DNA of 64,000 nucleotides from Apium graveolens (GCF_009905375.1 NC_133652.1:18588850-18652849), one strand, 5' to 3'. Positions 11,232 through 23,604 are shown, counted from the first letter of the stretch. Notes: generated by a model not told the origin, from the sequence alone. Translations and numbers: made by a program.

Positions 11232-12765
11232 ATGGCACCAGTCGTCAAAATCATGTCTCAAAGTGGATATATCTATGAAAAGAACAACTTCACAGCTCTT
11301 GTGAACAAGGAGATTCAACAGTCTGGAGAGTTTCACAAGATAATGGATTGTGTGAAGAGCTGTAAACTCAGTTATGCTGGATCACCCACAATCTACTGTG
11401 AAGTTATGGAGGAGATATGGTCAACTACAGTGTACAACTCTACTGACAAGACCATAACTTTCAATCTCAAAGGTAAGCAGTTTTGCATTAATAGTGACAT
11501 TGTCAAAGCAAGCTTTAGAATTCCAGATAATACTGCTACTGTTCCACACACAGACACTGATATAGTTAACATGCTAAATTCCATGGGCTATGCACTTTCC
11601 ACCTCTAAGTTAAGTAAAATTAGTAGGTTAGGTCTTAGAAAAGAATAGAGTTATCTGTGTGATGTGGTAACTAAAGTTTTCTCTAGTAAAATTAGCAATT
11701 TTGACTCTGTTAACATTTCCATGCTTTACATGCTTTACATACTAGTTATTGATAAGTACTTTAATTTCAGTGACTTGGTCTTGTTTGAGTTAGGTTATAA
11801 GTTAGGAGAGCTTAATAAGAGAGGTAAAAGTGTCTATTATGCTAGATTCTTTATGATGCTTGCTAACCATCTCATTGAGAACATTGAAATTGAGAACCCA
11901 ACCAACAAGCTGAATTGGTGGGTTCAAGAAAGGAGAATTATTGAAGATCTTAATAGAGAAAATCACCACAAAAATGTGCCCTTATTCTATTTTCCAGTCA
12001 TGGAGGGACCTTAGGTAAGTGAGGTAAGTACTAATGTCTCCACTCTTCCAACCTCACATATTTCTTTTCCTTCAAGTGTAGCAATGGCATCTGTGTCAAT
12101 GACCCAATAGATACCTACCCAAGCTACCAAAACAAAAATTTCTAAACCCAAAACTAAGAAAGCCCCCTCTGGTTTCTTTCAAAAGAAATAAGTTGCAAAA
12201 TCCACTAAACACAAAGAGGGGTGTGTGAAGGTGAGTGAGCAAGGTGAGGGACAGGGTGAAAATCAAAGAAACCCTAAGGATAAGGCTGGTGAAATGAGTT
12301 TACTCAAGCCTAGCCACATCAAAATTTCCCAACAAACTGTGGTTGTTAATAAGTAAATAAGCTCAATTCTAGTTTCATCCTCCCAAAAGGATGTTACTAT
12401 TGAAACAAGCTCCCAACCAGGAGCACAAATCAAGAGGGCTAGGGACACAAGTTCACCACAAACTTATGCTAGAAAGAAAAGATCAAAAACCTTTGGGGAT
12501 GCACAAGGAACACACACAGTGCAAACTGGAGCTAAAGACCCAGTCACTGCACCATCTCAAAGTCAAATTGATGTGGCTCCAATAAATGTGAAGTCACAGC
12601 CAAAATCTCTAACAATTGAAGCACCTGAAACACCAAATTCACCCACACACTCACTGGATGTTGACATGATCAATACATCACTTTCAAATTCTTCATCTTT
12701 AACTCTTGTGGAGAAGCCAAAAATCCAAGCAATTGAGCATCATCTTTTAGATGATTTATTGGCTC
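11232..12765 (+). pseudogene. Element A third ORF, segment 1 of 3
   Basis: The first reading frame (11232-11648) and the next (11664-12014) encode a globular region ending in YYARFFMMLANHL, which matches CYYARFLMLIADHL in element B ORF3. It is therefore the same kind of post-pol protein, in the position called env-like in SIRE-type elements. I see no signal peptide or membrane segment. After 12014 come low-complexity Lys/Ser/Pro-rich fragments in changing frames. The segment stops where element B inserted (duplication GGCTC at 12761-12765) and continues at 24962 and 29193. Confidence 0.75.
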
Positions 12766-14123
12766 TGAAAGGCATATGTCATAGCCTACTCGTTTATTCG
12801 AGTATTTAACTCAACTCAAATAAGAATGTAATAAGTAAATAGTGGATCTATCATCAGAGAGATCTCACAAAGTAACATCTGTCAAAGAATAAAGAAACAT
12901 TGTTCATCTGCAGACTTGAAGATTCACTGGAAGAAGTTCAAGAATTTGATCATGCCTCAGTGATATAAATCAAGATCGTGGATTTAATCAAGTGACAGAG
13001 ATCTCGTCAGGGTATCATTTATTACAAGGATTCAATCAGAATATCAAAGTTAAGACATGAAGAAACATCACGGAAGTTAGTCACTCATGAACCAGACAAT
13101 ACATCGAGTGTCAGCATTGAAGTGGCGGAATTGATTCATAAGTCTCAGTGACTTTCAGAAGATTGTCAGAAGAATGGATGCTGCTCAAGGTTAGTATTAA
13201 TTCTCTATTAATTAATTAAGTCATATAATTTAATTAAGAAAATAAATTATATCTGCAAAGATTAATTTATTGATTAATTGAATTAAATTGATTAATTAAT
13301 TTAGAATTAATATTAAGGATTTACAAGATTTTAATTGGTTTAAAATCTGCTTAAATTCAGCAAGACAATTTATTTGAACTAGTATGACAATCGGTATGAC
13401 AATTGATAGTCATACCGAAAGTCATGCCAAAACATTTAATTGTCTTATTAGAATTTCTGTTTAGATTAAAATCTGTTATTAATTCAGCAAGACAATTTAT
13501 TTGAACTAATATGACAATCGGTATGACAATCAATAGTCATACCGAAAGTCTTGCTAGCTCATTTTAATTGTCTTGCTAGTTGTAAATTTTGTCATACCGA
13601 AAGTCTTGCTGGCCAAAGAGATTGTCATGCCAGTACATGTTTACATTCGGCTGTTTGATAAAAAGGAGCAGAAGTCTGTTATTTCACAATCAATCAAAAA
13701 ACACAGAACAAAAACTCAAGAACAAAAGAAAAAGGAGCAGAAAAATATTTCATCTCATCTGCAACTTCAAGATCAATTTCTAGATTGTAAAGTTAAATTC
13801 AATCAACTAGAAATACTTATCTTGTTCTTGTGTATCAATCTAGCGGATTAAAATCCCTAGAACTTAATCTCAAATCGCATTTAGCATTTGATCTTTTAAT
13901 TACAAAAATAGAAAAAGTTCATGTCAAATTTATTCTAGATTTGTAATAATTGATTTGAGATTAATCCCTTGTAACCGATACCGTAGTTGTAACACCTTTC
14001 AAGTTTAATAAAAGTTTTATTTAACTTGAATTTTGTTTCACAATTTTATTCCGCATTTTATTCGACTAAACGGTATTGTTTGCATTCAACCCCCCCCTTC
14101 TACAAACAAATTGGGACCTAACA
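12766..14123 (+). repeat. 5' LTR of element B
   Basis: The LTR begins TGAAAGGCATATG and ends GGGACCTAACA. It carries inverted motif copies near 13387-13425, 13510-13555 and 13588-13640 (for example CGGTATGAC paired with GTCATACCG) and a polyadenylation-type AATAAA at 14007-14012. ORFs 13573-13851 and 13589-13783 occur at the same place in the 3' LTR and are not credible genes. Confidence 0.95.
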
Positions 14124-14125
14124 AT

Positions 14126-14137
14126 TGGTATCAGAGC
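14126..14137 (+). other. Primer-binding site of element B
   Basis: TGGTATCAGAGC lies two bases after the 5' LTR and is complementary to initiator methionine tRNA. Confidence 0.95.
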
Positions 14138-14224
14138 CTTCTGATTAACGTACAAATCTAGATCCTAGACTTTTGTGTTTCTTTCACTTCTTGAATTTTT
14201 TTTATTCACTCAAAAAAATTCATA

Positions 14225-15535
14225 ATGACTACACAAAAAGTTGGAACCGTTAAAATTCCACTTTTCGATAAAGAAAATTATGTTATGTGGAAGAAGAAGA
14301 TGCTACTGTTTTTACAGGTTGCTAATCCCAAATATTTGCAAGTGTTGAAGAAGGGTCCAAAAATTCCTATGGTTATGGAACCAGAGGTAATAGAAAATGA
14401 TGTGGTGATCACCAAAGCGAGAACTTATGTGAAGGATCCTGAGGACTTCTCTCCTGCTGAAATAGAAGAAGCTTCCCTGGATGCTAGCCTTCAATTAATC
14501 TTAGTAGATTCCCTTAATCCCCTGATGAATAGACATGTGATGAATTGTAAAGATTCCAAACATATCTGGGAAACTATTGAGATTATTAATGAAAGCACAG
14601 AGGAAGTTAGGGAGAACAAACTAGAAATCCTAACCTCTGAGTATGAATACTTTAAATCCAATCCAGGAGAAGGAATCACTGAAGTGTTTGAGAGGTACAA
14701 TGCATTGATCAACAACCTGAACATTAATGGTAAATACTATTCCATCAGGGAGGTCAACAAAAAGTTCCTTTTAACACTGCCAACTCATCTCGAACATAGA
14801 ATCACTGCCATAAGAGAAGCAAGAGATCTGAGTGAGATTTCTTTGGAAAGGCTCTATGGTGTGTTAAAGACTTATGAGTTGGAGCAGATTCAGCAGAAGG
14901 AAGTTTACGGGAAAGGAAGAGTGGTCAGCACGTCTACTGCTCTAGTAGCTGATGAACAACAACAACAACCACAATATCAACAACAATCTCAACAGTCAGA
15001 AAGAATGGTACAGTCTTCCAAGGTTGAAGATAATGTGATAGTAGCAGAATTTGATTCTCCTACTACAAATCAATCAGGAGATGATTATTATTCCTTGGAA
15101 GAACTGGAGCAATTGGAGGATGAGTCAATGGCCCTGATTGTCAAGAGATTCTCAAATGTCAGATTCAAAAGGAATCCCAAGTTCAAGTACAAGTCCAACT
15201 ACAACAGATTCCTGAAAGGTGGATCTTCATCCTCTAACACCAGCAGTGGTGGGTATAAAACAGGGATGGTTGATCGAAGCACCATTCGATGCTTCAACTG
15301 TAATGAGTTGGGACACTTTGCCACAGAATGCAGGAAGCCAAAACAAGCTAGGAAGAACTCTTACGATTCTAATCAGAAGAGTAAATCTGAAAGGGCGTAC
15401 CTGGCAAAGGGAAGAAGCTGGGATGATACTGACAGTGAAGATGAAGAAGTTGGGAATCTTGCTCTCATGGCTAGTAATGCAAGCACCTCATCGTCAAGAA
15501 AAGAGGGCATTAAACAGGTACAACCGGTAGTGTAG
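14225..15535 (+). CDS. gag: Element B Gag polyprotein part
   Basis: This 436-residue nucleocapsid protein forms the particle that holds element RNA. It begins with a Copia gag N-terminal domain (VGTVKIPLFDKENYVMWKKK), has a Gln-rich stretch around residues 240-260 and one complete CCHC zinc knuckle (CFNCNELGHFATEC) near residue 356. It lacks the Met/Pro-rich tail and second knuckle region of element A gag. The frame ends at TAG 15533-15535 and continues open in the same frame into the protease. The ATG lies about 100 bp after the 5' LTR and is the first good start. Confidence 0.93.
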   Translation: MTTQKVGTVKIPLFDKENYVMWKKKMLLFLQVANPKYLQVLKKGPKIPMVMEPEVIENDVVITKARTYVKDPEDFSPAEIEEASLDASLQLILVDSLNPLMNRHVMNCKDSKHIWETIEIINESTEEVRENKLEILTSEYEYFKSNPGEGITEVFERYNALINNLNINGKYYSIREVNKKFLLTLPTHLEHRITAIREARDLSEISLERLYGVLKTYELEQIQQKEVYGKGRVVSTSTALVADEQQQQPQYQQQSQQSERMVQSSKVEDNVIVAEFDSPTTNQSGDDYYSLEELEQLEDESMALIVKRFSNVRFKRNPKFKYKSNYNRFLKGGSSSSNTSSGGYKTGMVDRSTIRCFNCNELGHFATECRKPKQARKNSYDSNQKSKSERAYLAKGRSWDDTDSEDEEVGNLALMASNASTSSSRKEGIKQVQPVV

Positions 15536-18500
15536 ATTTTTGACAGCGGATCGTCAAGACATATGACCGGAGATAGAGCCCTGCTATCAAATGTGGTTGA
15601 GAAAGCTGGCCCAGTGGTTACCTTTGGAGATAACAGCAAAGGTTTAACGGAGGGATATGGCTGTTTGCTAGCTGGAAATGTTATCATTGAAAATGTATAT
15701 GTTGTGCAAGGACTTGAACACAATCTGCTTAGCATTAGTCAGTTCTGTGACAACGGCTACAATGTTTTATTCGACAAGCTGAAGTGTCAGATTCTGCACA
15801 AGAAAGATGAAAAACCCTCCTTAATGGGAATCCGGAAAGGAAATCTGTTCGTAGCTGACATGAACTCTGGAAGCAATCTTGAAGTCAATTATTTCTATGC
15901 AAAGGCATCGTCAGATGAGAGTTGGCTATGGCACAAGAGACTTTCTCATCTCAATTTCAAAACAATGAATTCTCTTGTCAAAAGAGAATTGGTAAGAGGT
16001 CTGCCTCAGCTGGAATTCTCTCCAGAAGGACTATGTGAGGCTTGCCAGAAAGGAAAGTCAAAGAAAGCAAGTCACAAAGGCACTGACACATCTTCCATAA
16101 CTGGTGTTCTGCAATTATTGCACATGGATTTATTTGGTCCAGTTAATATCCTTTCTATGTCAAAGAAGTGTTACTGTCTTGTGATAGTTGATGACTATTC
16201 CAAGTATACGTGGGTTTTATTTCTTCACTCTAAGGATGAAACACCACAAGTTGTGATTGATCATATCAAGATGATTGAGTTAGATTCTAACGTCCCTGTT
16301 AGAGCAATAAGGTCAGATAATGGGACAGAATTCAAGAATGCACTTCTCAATGGATTCTGTACAGACAAAGGGATTACCAGACAATTTTCAGCTCCTAGAA
16401 CCCCTCAGCAAAATGGAGTGGTAGAAAGGAAGAATCGTACATTGATTGAAGCTGCAAGAACGATGTTAAGTGAATCAGGTCTTCCAATGTACTTTTGGGC
16501 TGAAGCTGTCAATACTGCATGTTATACTCAGAATCGAACTCTAATCAACAAAGACTTCATTAAAACTCCTTATGAGATTTTGAATGAACAGAAACCTTCT
16601 ATCAAATACTTTCATGTATTTGGTGCCAGATGTTTCGTGCTCAAGGATGGAGATGATCGTCGTGGTAAGTTCGAGGCAAAGGCATATGAGGGTATTTTTG
16701 TTGGATATGGAAGAAGATCATATAGAGTATATATCATTGATCAACACAAAGTAACTGAAAGTGTCAATATTACATTTGATGACACTAAACTCCCTAGTAT
16801 CCAAACTGAAGATCCTTCTGAGAAACTGAAGTTTGATGATACGTCAGATTCAGAATCAGAACATGGTCAAGTACCTGAGGTTGTTGCTGGTGAAGAACCT
16901 GTTAATCCTGATGATACTCAAGGTAATAGTGATGGAAACTTTGGCAACAATGGAGATACCACTGCTACTGACGGAGAATCTTCAAGTCAACATGGCAATA
17001 ACTCAGCGGGAGATGCTGAAGGATCATCTAGTAGGACACAACATCACAATGAATTTCAAGGCGAATCATCAAGATCAAATCTTCCAAGACAGACTGTCTG
17101 GAATAAAGCTCACCCTTTTGAGTTGATTATTGGTGATCCAGATGTTGGAGTCAGAACTAGACGTGCTACTCAAAATGAGTGTCTGTTCTCAGGATTTCTT
17201 TCTGAGATGGAACCTAAGAAAATTGAAGAAGCACTGACTGATCCAGATTGGGTGATTGCTATGCAAGATGAACTCAATCAGTTTGAAAGTCAGCAAGTCT
17301 GGAAACTGGTACCTAGGCCTGTACACAAGAAAGCTGTTGGTACTAGGTGGGTATTCAGGAATAAACTAGATGAAGATGGTGTGGTTACAAGAAACAAGGC
17401 AAGACTGGTAGCTAAAGGGTATTCTCAAGCTGAAGGCATTGATTATGATGAAACCTATGCTCCAGTGGCTAGACTTGAGGCCATCAGGATATTTCTGGCA
17501 TTCGCAGCATTTTCAAACTTTAAAGTTTATCAAATGGATGTCAAGAACGCCTTTCTGAATGGAAAGCTGGATGAAGAGGTATATGTAGAGCAACCTCCTG
17601 GTTTTGAAGATCCAGATCATTTGGATTTTGTCTTCTTTCTTTTCAAGGCTATCTATGGGCTAAAACAGTCTCCAAGAAAATGGTATGACACTCTCTCTGA
17701 ATTTCTTATTGAAAATAGCTTTATTAGAGGTGTCATAGACAAAACTCTCTTTTCTAAAACACATAAGAAGGATACTATATTAGTCCAAGTCTATGTGGAT
17801 GATATAATATTTGGGTCTACTAATGATAATCTCTGTAAGAGATTTGCTAAGTTAATGCACAGCAAGTTTGAAATGAGCATGATGGGAGAGCTGAAGTTCT
17901 TTCTTGGATTACAAGTAAATCAAAGGTTAGATGGAACATTTATTTGTCAATCCAAGTATCTCAAGGAACTCCTCAAAAAGTACAATCTAGAGGATTCTGC
18001 ATCAGCAAGGACTCCATCAACTACAGCTGTCAAGCTTGGACCATGTGAAAACTCCATTAAGGTAGATGTCACAAGCTACAGAGGTATGATTGGCTCGTTA
18101 CTCTATCTTACTGCAAGTAGACCAGATATTATGTATGATACATGTTTATGTGCAAGGTTCCAAGCGGATCCTAGAGATATTCATCTCGTTGCTGTTAAAC
18201 GAATCTTAAGATATCTTAAGGGAATACCAAATCTAGGTATTTGGTACCCTAAAGAATCTGGTTTTAACCTTGTTGGATATACAGATTCAGATTACGCAGG
18301 AAGTGTTGTTGATAGGAAAAGCACCTCAGGAAGTTGTCAATTCCTAGGAAGCAGGCTAGTCTCATGGTACAGCAAGAAACAGCAAACAGTTTCCAACTCA
18401 ACGGCCGAGGCTGAATATATTGCTGCTGGAAGCTGCTGCGCTCAGATCTTGTGGATTAGGAACCAACTCCGAGACTATGGCTCTGTATTGAACAAGATTC

Positions 18501-18742
18501 CTATTTTATGTGACAATACAAGTGCAATAGCCATCACCAACAACCCTGTGCAGCACTCGAGGACAAAGCACATTGACATCAGGTATCATTTTATTAGAGA
18601 GCACGTCATGAATGGTACTGTTGAACTATTTTTTGTTCCAACAGAAGAACAAATAGCAGATATTTTCACTAAACCACTTGACGAATCCACATTTACCAGA
18701 TTAGTTGGTAAATTGGGCATGTTGAATAGTTTTAGTGATTAA
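15536..18742 (+). CDS. pol: Element B Pol: protease, integrase, RT, RNase H
   Basis: The frame is open from the codon after the gag TAG to TAA at 18740-18742. Domains in order are protease ([10 protein letters not shown], 15542-15571), the integrase zinc-binding region (HKRLSHLNF...CEACQKGK, about 15930-16060), the integrase core with its acidic residues in HMDLFGP (about 16125), RSDNGTEF (about 16310) and NGVVERKN (about 16415), RT with YVDDIIFGS (about 17793), and RNase H with [17 protein letters not shown] and CDNTSAIA. All signature residues are present. The first ATG (15563) is the Met of HMTG, downstream of the catalytic Asp, so a protein started there would lack the protease active site. 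Expression would need passage through the TAG, unless this copy is dead. Confidence 0.93.
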   Translation: MFDSGSSRHMTGDRALLSNVVEKAGPVVTFGDNSKGLTEGYGCLLAGNVIIENVYVVQGLEHNLLSISQFCDNGYNVLFDKLKCQILHKKDEKPSLMGIRKGNLFVADMNSGSNLEVNYFYAKASSDESWLWHKRLSHLNFKTMNSLVKRELVRGLPQLEFSPEGLCEACQKGKSKKASHKGTDTSSITGVLQLLHMDLFGPVNILSMSKKCYCLVIVDDYSKYTWVLFLHSKDETPQVVIDHIKMIELDSNVPVRAIRSDNGTEFKNALLNGFCTDKGITRQFSAPRTPQQNGVVERKNRTLIEAARTMLSESGLPMYFWAEAVNTACYTQNRTLINKDFIKTPYEILNEQKPSIKYFHVFGARCFVLKDGDDRRGKFEAKAYEGIFVGYGRRSYRVYIIDQHKVTESVNITFDDTKLPSIQTEDPSEKLKFDDTSDSESEHGQVPEVVAGEEPVNPDDTQGNSDGNFGNNGDTTATDGESSSQHGNNSAGDAEGSSSRTQHHNEFQGESSRSNLPRQTVWNKAHPFELIIGDPDVGVRTRRATQNECLFSGFLSEMEPKKIEEALTDPDWVIAMQDELNQFESQQVWKLVPRPVHKKAVGTRWVFRNKLDEDGVVTRNKARLVAKGYSQAEGIDYDETYAPVARLEAIRIFLAFAAFSNFKVYQMDVKNAFLNGKLDEEVYVEQPPGFEDPDHLDFVFFLFKAIYGLKQSPRKWYDTLSEFLIENSFIRGVIDKTLFSKTHKKDTILVQVYVDDIIFGSTNDNLCKRFAKLMHSKFEMSMMGELKFFLGLQVNQRLDGTFICQSKYLKELLKKYNLEDSASARTPSTTAVKLGPCENSIKVDVTSYRGMIGSLLYLTASRPDIMYDTCLCARFQADPRDIHLVAVKRILRYLKGIPNLGIWYPKESGFNLVGYTDSDYAGSVVDRKSTSGSCQFLGSRLVSWYSKKQQTVSNSTAEAEYIAAGSCCAQILWIRNQLRDYGSVLNKIPILCDNTSAIAITNNPVQHSRTKHIDIRYHFIREHVMNGTVELFFVPTEEQIADIFTKPLDESTFTRLVGKLGMLNSFSD

Positions 18743-19940
18743 TTTAGTTAATATCTGTGATCTGTTCTTGAATAAATTTACAAATGAATTTTTCATAAAT
18801 GAAAAAAAATTCATTTGCAAATTTATTTTATCATTTTATCATATTTCTTGCTTATTTCTATGTAATATATATTATCTTATCTATTTTTATTTTCCCTACT
18901 TGTTAATTTAAAATATCTCAGAATATTTTATTTCCTCTAAAAATATTTTACTATGAATTTTATTTGCTAAAATTCAATAGAAATCTATTTTTAGAATAAA
19001 AATAATAAATTCTGATATATTGTCTTTGTTTCTGTAAATATTATAAGTCTGTATTTCAGTTTTACTATTTTGTAAATATTTTCTGATATTTTTACTAAGT
19101 TATATAAGTCTTTATAAATTTATATATGTGTGTGTTTCTGTGTTTAAAGCTGATATGACAATCGGCAAGACAATTGAAATTGTCTTGCTGAAAGTCATTT
19201 CAGTTTAAATTTTGTTTATTATATTATTCAGTACAGTTTTATACTGGCAAGACAATCGGTATGACTATCAATTGTCTTGCCAGTTATAAACCATATATAT
19301 AATTATTTTCCTTTTATTATTATACTGGTATGACAATCGGTATGACTATCAGATTGTCATACCAGTTATAATTTTAGTATTTATTCTATTTTTTTCTTTT
19401 CCTTCTTTTGCCTGGTATGACAATCGGTATGACAATCCCGGATTGTCATACCAGCTGTAATATAAAGGCGTGTGATTGTTTTTTTTTTAAACCATTTCAA
19501 CAGTTCATTTTTTTTTAGGTCGAACAGTTTTCTCTCTTCTCTCTCTTCGAACTAAAACCAACGAATTGCTTCTTTCCTTGCTCGAGTTTTTACTCAGCAA
19601 ACTGAATCTTCACTCCTGTGATATATACTTACATATATATATACATACAGGAGTGCTGTCAAAATTTTCAAATTTTTTTTATATATATCAGTTTGCCCCT
19701 TCAAATTCAATTTGTGTTTGTTGATTTTGAACTTTTTATTTTTATTTCAATTTCTGATTTGTGTCTTTTAGTTTGTCAAAACTGCGTTTGTGAGTTAAGA
19801 ATTTTAACGAGATACATTTCTGCCTAAATTTTTCGATTATAATTAATTTAATTCGAATTATTAAATTAATTTAATTAATTCGAATTTTCTTAATATTATT
19901 CTTAAAATTCTGAAAAGCGTGTGTCTTATTATTATTTTAA
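18743..19940 (+). other. Post-pol spacer of element B
   Basis: This AT-rich region between pol and ORF3 has no credible gene (the frame 19618-19827 is low-complexity). It contains the hairpin series at 19152-19454. Just before ORF3 there is a short inverted repeat built of AATTCGAATTA and TTAATTAATTCGAATT near 19850-19885. It probably serves as leader for ORF3 expression, which is inference. Confidence 0.6.
19152..19454. repeat. Row of four perfect or near-perfect hairpins in element B
   Basis: Three hairpins are clear: CTGGCAAGACAAT 19244-19256 with ATTGTCTTGCCAG 19271-19283; CTGGTATGACAATC 19325-19338 with GATTGTCATACCAG 19352-19365; and the same 14-bp arms at 19412-19425 and 19441-19454. 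A first, looser one is at 19152-19200. Spacing is 80-90 bp and loops are 13-15 nt. Arms differ between hairpins (CAAG versus TATG) with matching changes on the other arm. Related inverted copies lie in both LTRs. Confidence 0.9.
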
Positions 19941-22900
19941 ATGGCTCTCAATTTCCAAATTGTCGCGCATAATCAGGTTGGTTATTTTAATCCGGAAAAA
20001 TGTGATGTTGAAAAATTTAAGCCATGGATTAGATTTTTAAATGACCATTCGATTGTTAGCTCTGCTATTAAATCAAATGTGATTTTAAACGTCGATCTAC
20101 TTAGACTGATTTGCACAACCTCTACTGTGGCCGATGATTCAAAATCTTTTTCATTCACCGTCGCAAACACACAGTATGTAGTTGATGAAACAGTCGTCAA
20201 TCGTGCGTTAAATTTTCCACTAGACAATTTCTGTAATTTACCCTCTGAAAATGATATCACAAATTTTTTCAATGCTATTCACTATCAGGGGGTGATCAAT
20301 TTAACCAAACTTTCTAAATCAAATTTGGTGTCTGAATGGGATATTTTCTTCGATACACTTTCCAAAGTGTTTGCCAACTGCACAAAATCCAATTTTCATA
20401 ACATCACTTCCACTCTGCAGTATATTGGTCTGGCGGTTGTTTTCAATCAAAGGATCAATTTTGGCAAACTACTTTTTCCCATTCTCTTGAGACGTCTAAC
20501 TTCTGCTTTACGTGATCATTCTACAAATCGTAGGGTATCATGTTACTATGCTCGTTTTCTCATGCTTATAGCAGATCATCTTCTCACACCTGAACACCAA
20601 GCCCTTTTTGCTAACTCTGCAGTAACCGAACCCCCTCCAGTTAGCAAAAAGATTTACACTCGCCAAGACACAACCTTCAAATTCATGCAAGTTCCAGTAC
20701 TTGTATCTGCTTTCATGGCCACTTATATTCCTTTACCTATTTTCAATCTTCCCGGTCATGAACAGCAACCTCAACCTCCAGTGGTTCAAGCCACCCAGGC
20801 TCCTCCAACATCAGATGCTCTTCCATTACAGGTAGTAATTCCTCACTCTCACTCCCTTCCTACTTCTGTTGAAAGACCCCCAGTGGTTGATAGGGCTGAC
20901 CATGAAGTTGTAGAACCACAGCTTCAATCCCAGGTCATAGAGCCAAACACAGAGTCACATTCTATCTCAACCTCTCCCCCACTGTCTAAAATGTTACCCA
21001 GAAGATTACTAGGAAGTAGTACATTATTAAATATGAGTGAACCCTCAGCTCTGCCTCCTCCTAAGAAAAGAAGAACATATTCTGAGGCATCTGAAAGCCC
21101 ATCCTTGTCCTCCCAACAGGACATGGACTTTGAAATGGCCAATGAACAGTTACTAGAGGCATTCTCTCAACAGGATGCATCTATTGAAATTCGCCATAGG
21201 GCCATGGCATCTTGTACTGAGTCAAGCACAATTCCATTACTCACAATGGAACCATACACTTCCCCAGCTCATACTCAGGACACACAGCGAGGAGTGCACA
21301 TAGAGTCGATTACAGTGCCTGCCATAGTTACGGCAGAAGAGTAGTCACATGCTTCAGAGGGAAAATCTGACTCTCAGCCACCCTTAATAGAGTCATTTTC
21401 TCCCCTCCCAGATCAAACACCTCTGGCTCCCTCAAGGGATTCTCCACTCGCAGATTTATCTGGAGAAAGTGGAGGGCAACTCGGTCAATCTATCCCTGAA
21501 GCAATTCAGACATCTATTTCACATGAAATGATAGGTTTGACTGAGGATCGGGACTCGCGAATTCCCATTGCACCACCACTGACCTCTCTTGAAGAGGCTA
21601 GGGTGATTTTTACTGCAGGTACAGAAGAACAGCAACAGGAAGACTCCTCACGAGCAATTATATTGAGAGAAACACAAGCACGTGAGGTGAGTGAACCAAA
21701 CACGAGTGAAATTCAGGTGAGAGCACACACAGACACAGATACTCAAAACCTGTTAGCTCAAATTGCTGCTCTAAAAGAAGAACTTGCTAAAAGCCAAGCT
21801 GAAGCTCAAGCATTCAAAGCACAAGTGGTTGAACGGTCTTCTTCTTCCACCTCTGTCAACAATCAGCTTGCAATCATAAGGAATGATATCTCAGATCTAA
21901 AGACCACTGTAATACCAAAGCTCAATTCTATTCAGGACACTCCAACTTTATCAGCTGATGACATATCCAACTTCTGCTCTCTACATACAAGAATGACTTC
22001 TCTTGAAGACCTCGTTGAGATGAATCATTCACTGGACTCCTCAAGATTTCTAAAGATAGAGACGGGCATGGAACATCTCAATGAAGGGATGAAGCACCTA
22101 TATTACATGATCAAGAATTCTCATTGCCCTAATGAAGAACAAAGAGCTTATTTTGAAGGACCGTCTGGTGGAGGATCAGGCTCTGGAGGTGATGGAGGTT
22201 CCAAAGGAAGATCAGAAGAGGATCCCTCAACTAAGGGGGAGAAGAAAGGGAGTAGTGCCAAAGGGAAAGAAAAAGATACCTCTGCTGCAAACAAAGGAAA
22301 GGCTGATGATGTCTACTACAGTGGAGAACAGGATGACTTTGATATTTTTGACATTCCCACTGAACCAGTTCAGGAAGATAAAGATGGGTTATTTGAAGCT
22401 GAAGAGGAAAGTGATTTTGGAGAATGGGAAGAAGAAGCTCAAGTGGATCCTATGTTTGAGAAAGAATTTCAGAAGGAGCAGTCAGAGATGAAAAGAAAAG
22501 AAGCTGAACTCAAGAAGGTCTCTCAGATCATTGACATGAGAAAAGACATTCAAAGAACAGAAACTCTTCAAAAGCAACGTTTTCATGACATTAAGGCTCA
22601 AGAAAGGAGAAGAGATGTCAGACTAAAGATTGGTGAAAAATGGGATGAAGCTAGGAGAGTACTTGATATGCCTCAGCTGAGCACTAACAATGATAGGCAG
22701 TTCTTACATCTTCTTGACAAGCTGGAAATCTCAAATCCTAACAATGACATGTACATGAATGCTATCAAGACTGAAGTCTCAAGGATCACAGCTGCTTTTG
22801 ATAGATCCCTAAATGAGATGAGCATTTTTGTATATTGTCAGAGTGAAGGATCATTCAAGGTGTCACTTCATCTATTTGAGAATCGTTCTTTGTCAGAGAT

Positions 22901-23342
22901 TTGGGTTCTTTTAAACAAAGTCAAAAGAAGCTCAGAATTGAATGAAGTTCTTCGAGAAAGGCTTAAAGAGTTTGCCAGCAGGGCTAGTCCTCAAGTGGTC
23001 AACAATCCTCATCAGGTGAGATTCTTTAAGTCTGATTGTCTTCAAATCTGTCAGCTAGATGTACAATCTCTTAAAGACTACTCAGCTAAGCATCTGGTCT
23101 GGATGGAACATCATTTGAGAACTGCTGGATATTCATCCATGTTGAAGACTCAAGCTGCTGACTTGATTCAAGCTTATTGTGAAAAGAATGTTAAAAGGTA
23201 CAATCAACTCAAGAATAAGCTGAAGTCAGTTGGAGTTCAACCAGTCAGACCAGCAAGCTTCACTTCAGAAAAGGATCGTGTCTTTGACAAGGAATTGCTT
23301 CAAGATTTAGAAGAAGGTGAAGTCAGAAGAGAAGACAACTGA
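19941..23342 (+). CDS. Element B third ORF (env-like position), split by one TAG
   Basis: The frame starts at 19941 (MALNFQIVAHNQVGYFNPEK), meets TAG at 21342-21344, and continues open in the same frame to TGA at 23340-23342. The parts before and after are 467 and 665 codons. The N-terminal 220 residues look globular and share the YYARF...ADHL block with element A. Residues about 265-460 are Pro/Ser/Gln-rich. The second part has a coiled-coil stretch (ALKEELAKSQAEAQAFKAQV), a Gly/Lys-rich linker, a strongly charged helix near 22440-22640 and a C-terminal helical domain. I see no signal peptide, transmembrane segment or glycoprotein feature, so env-like describes position only. Function unknown. 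Confidence 0.8.
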
Positions 23343-23590
23343 AGTCAATTAGCTCAAAACTCAATGTAATATGATTAGAGCTTTATGAATCAAGATAGTC
23401 TAATGTAGTTATATGTTCAGGCTAGAGGAACATCTATCTTGTATTCACTTGTAAATTTCATTTGGAATCTGGAAAATGTTAAATATAATCCAGAACTTTT
23501 CTGCTATTTACTTTACATTACTGTTTATATCTTTTTCTTATTTGTTAGTTGAGTTATCCTCTAGGTATTTGTTGTTATTGTCTAACAAAC

Positions 23591-23604
23591 AAATCGGGGG
23601 AGAT
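23591..23604 (+). other. Polypurine tract of element B
   Basis: AAATCGGGGGAGAT lies directly before the 3' LTR, the primer site for plus-strand DNA synthesis. Confidence 0.85.

Noticed and set aside
13573..13851. ORFs ending in KKEQKNISSHLQLQ in element B LTR
   Set aside because: Part of the LTR; the longer frame is not maintained in the 3' LTR and no domain is visible.
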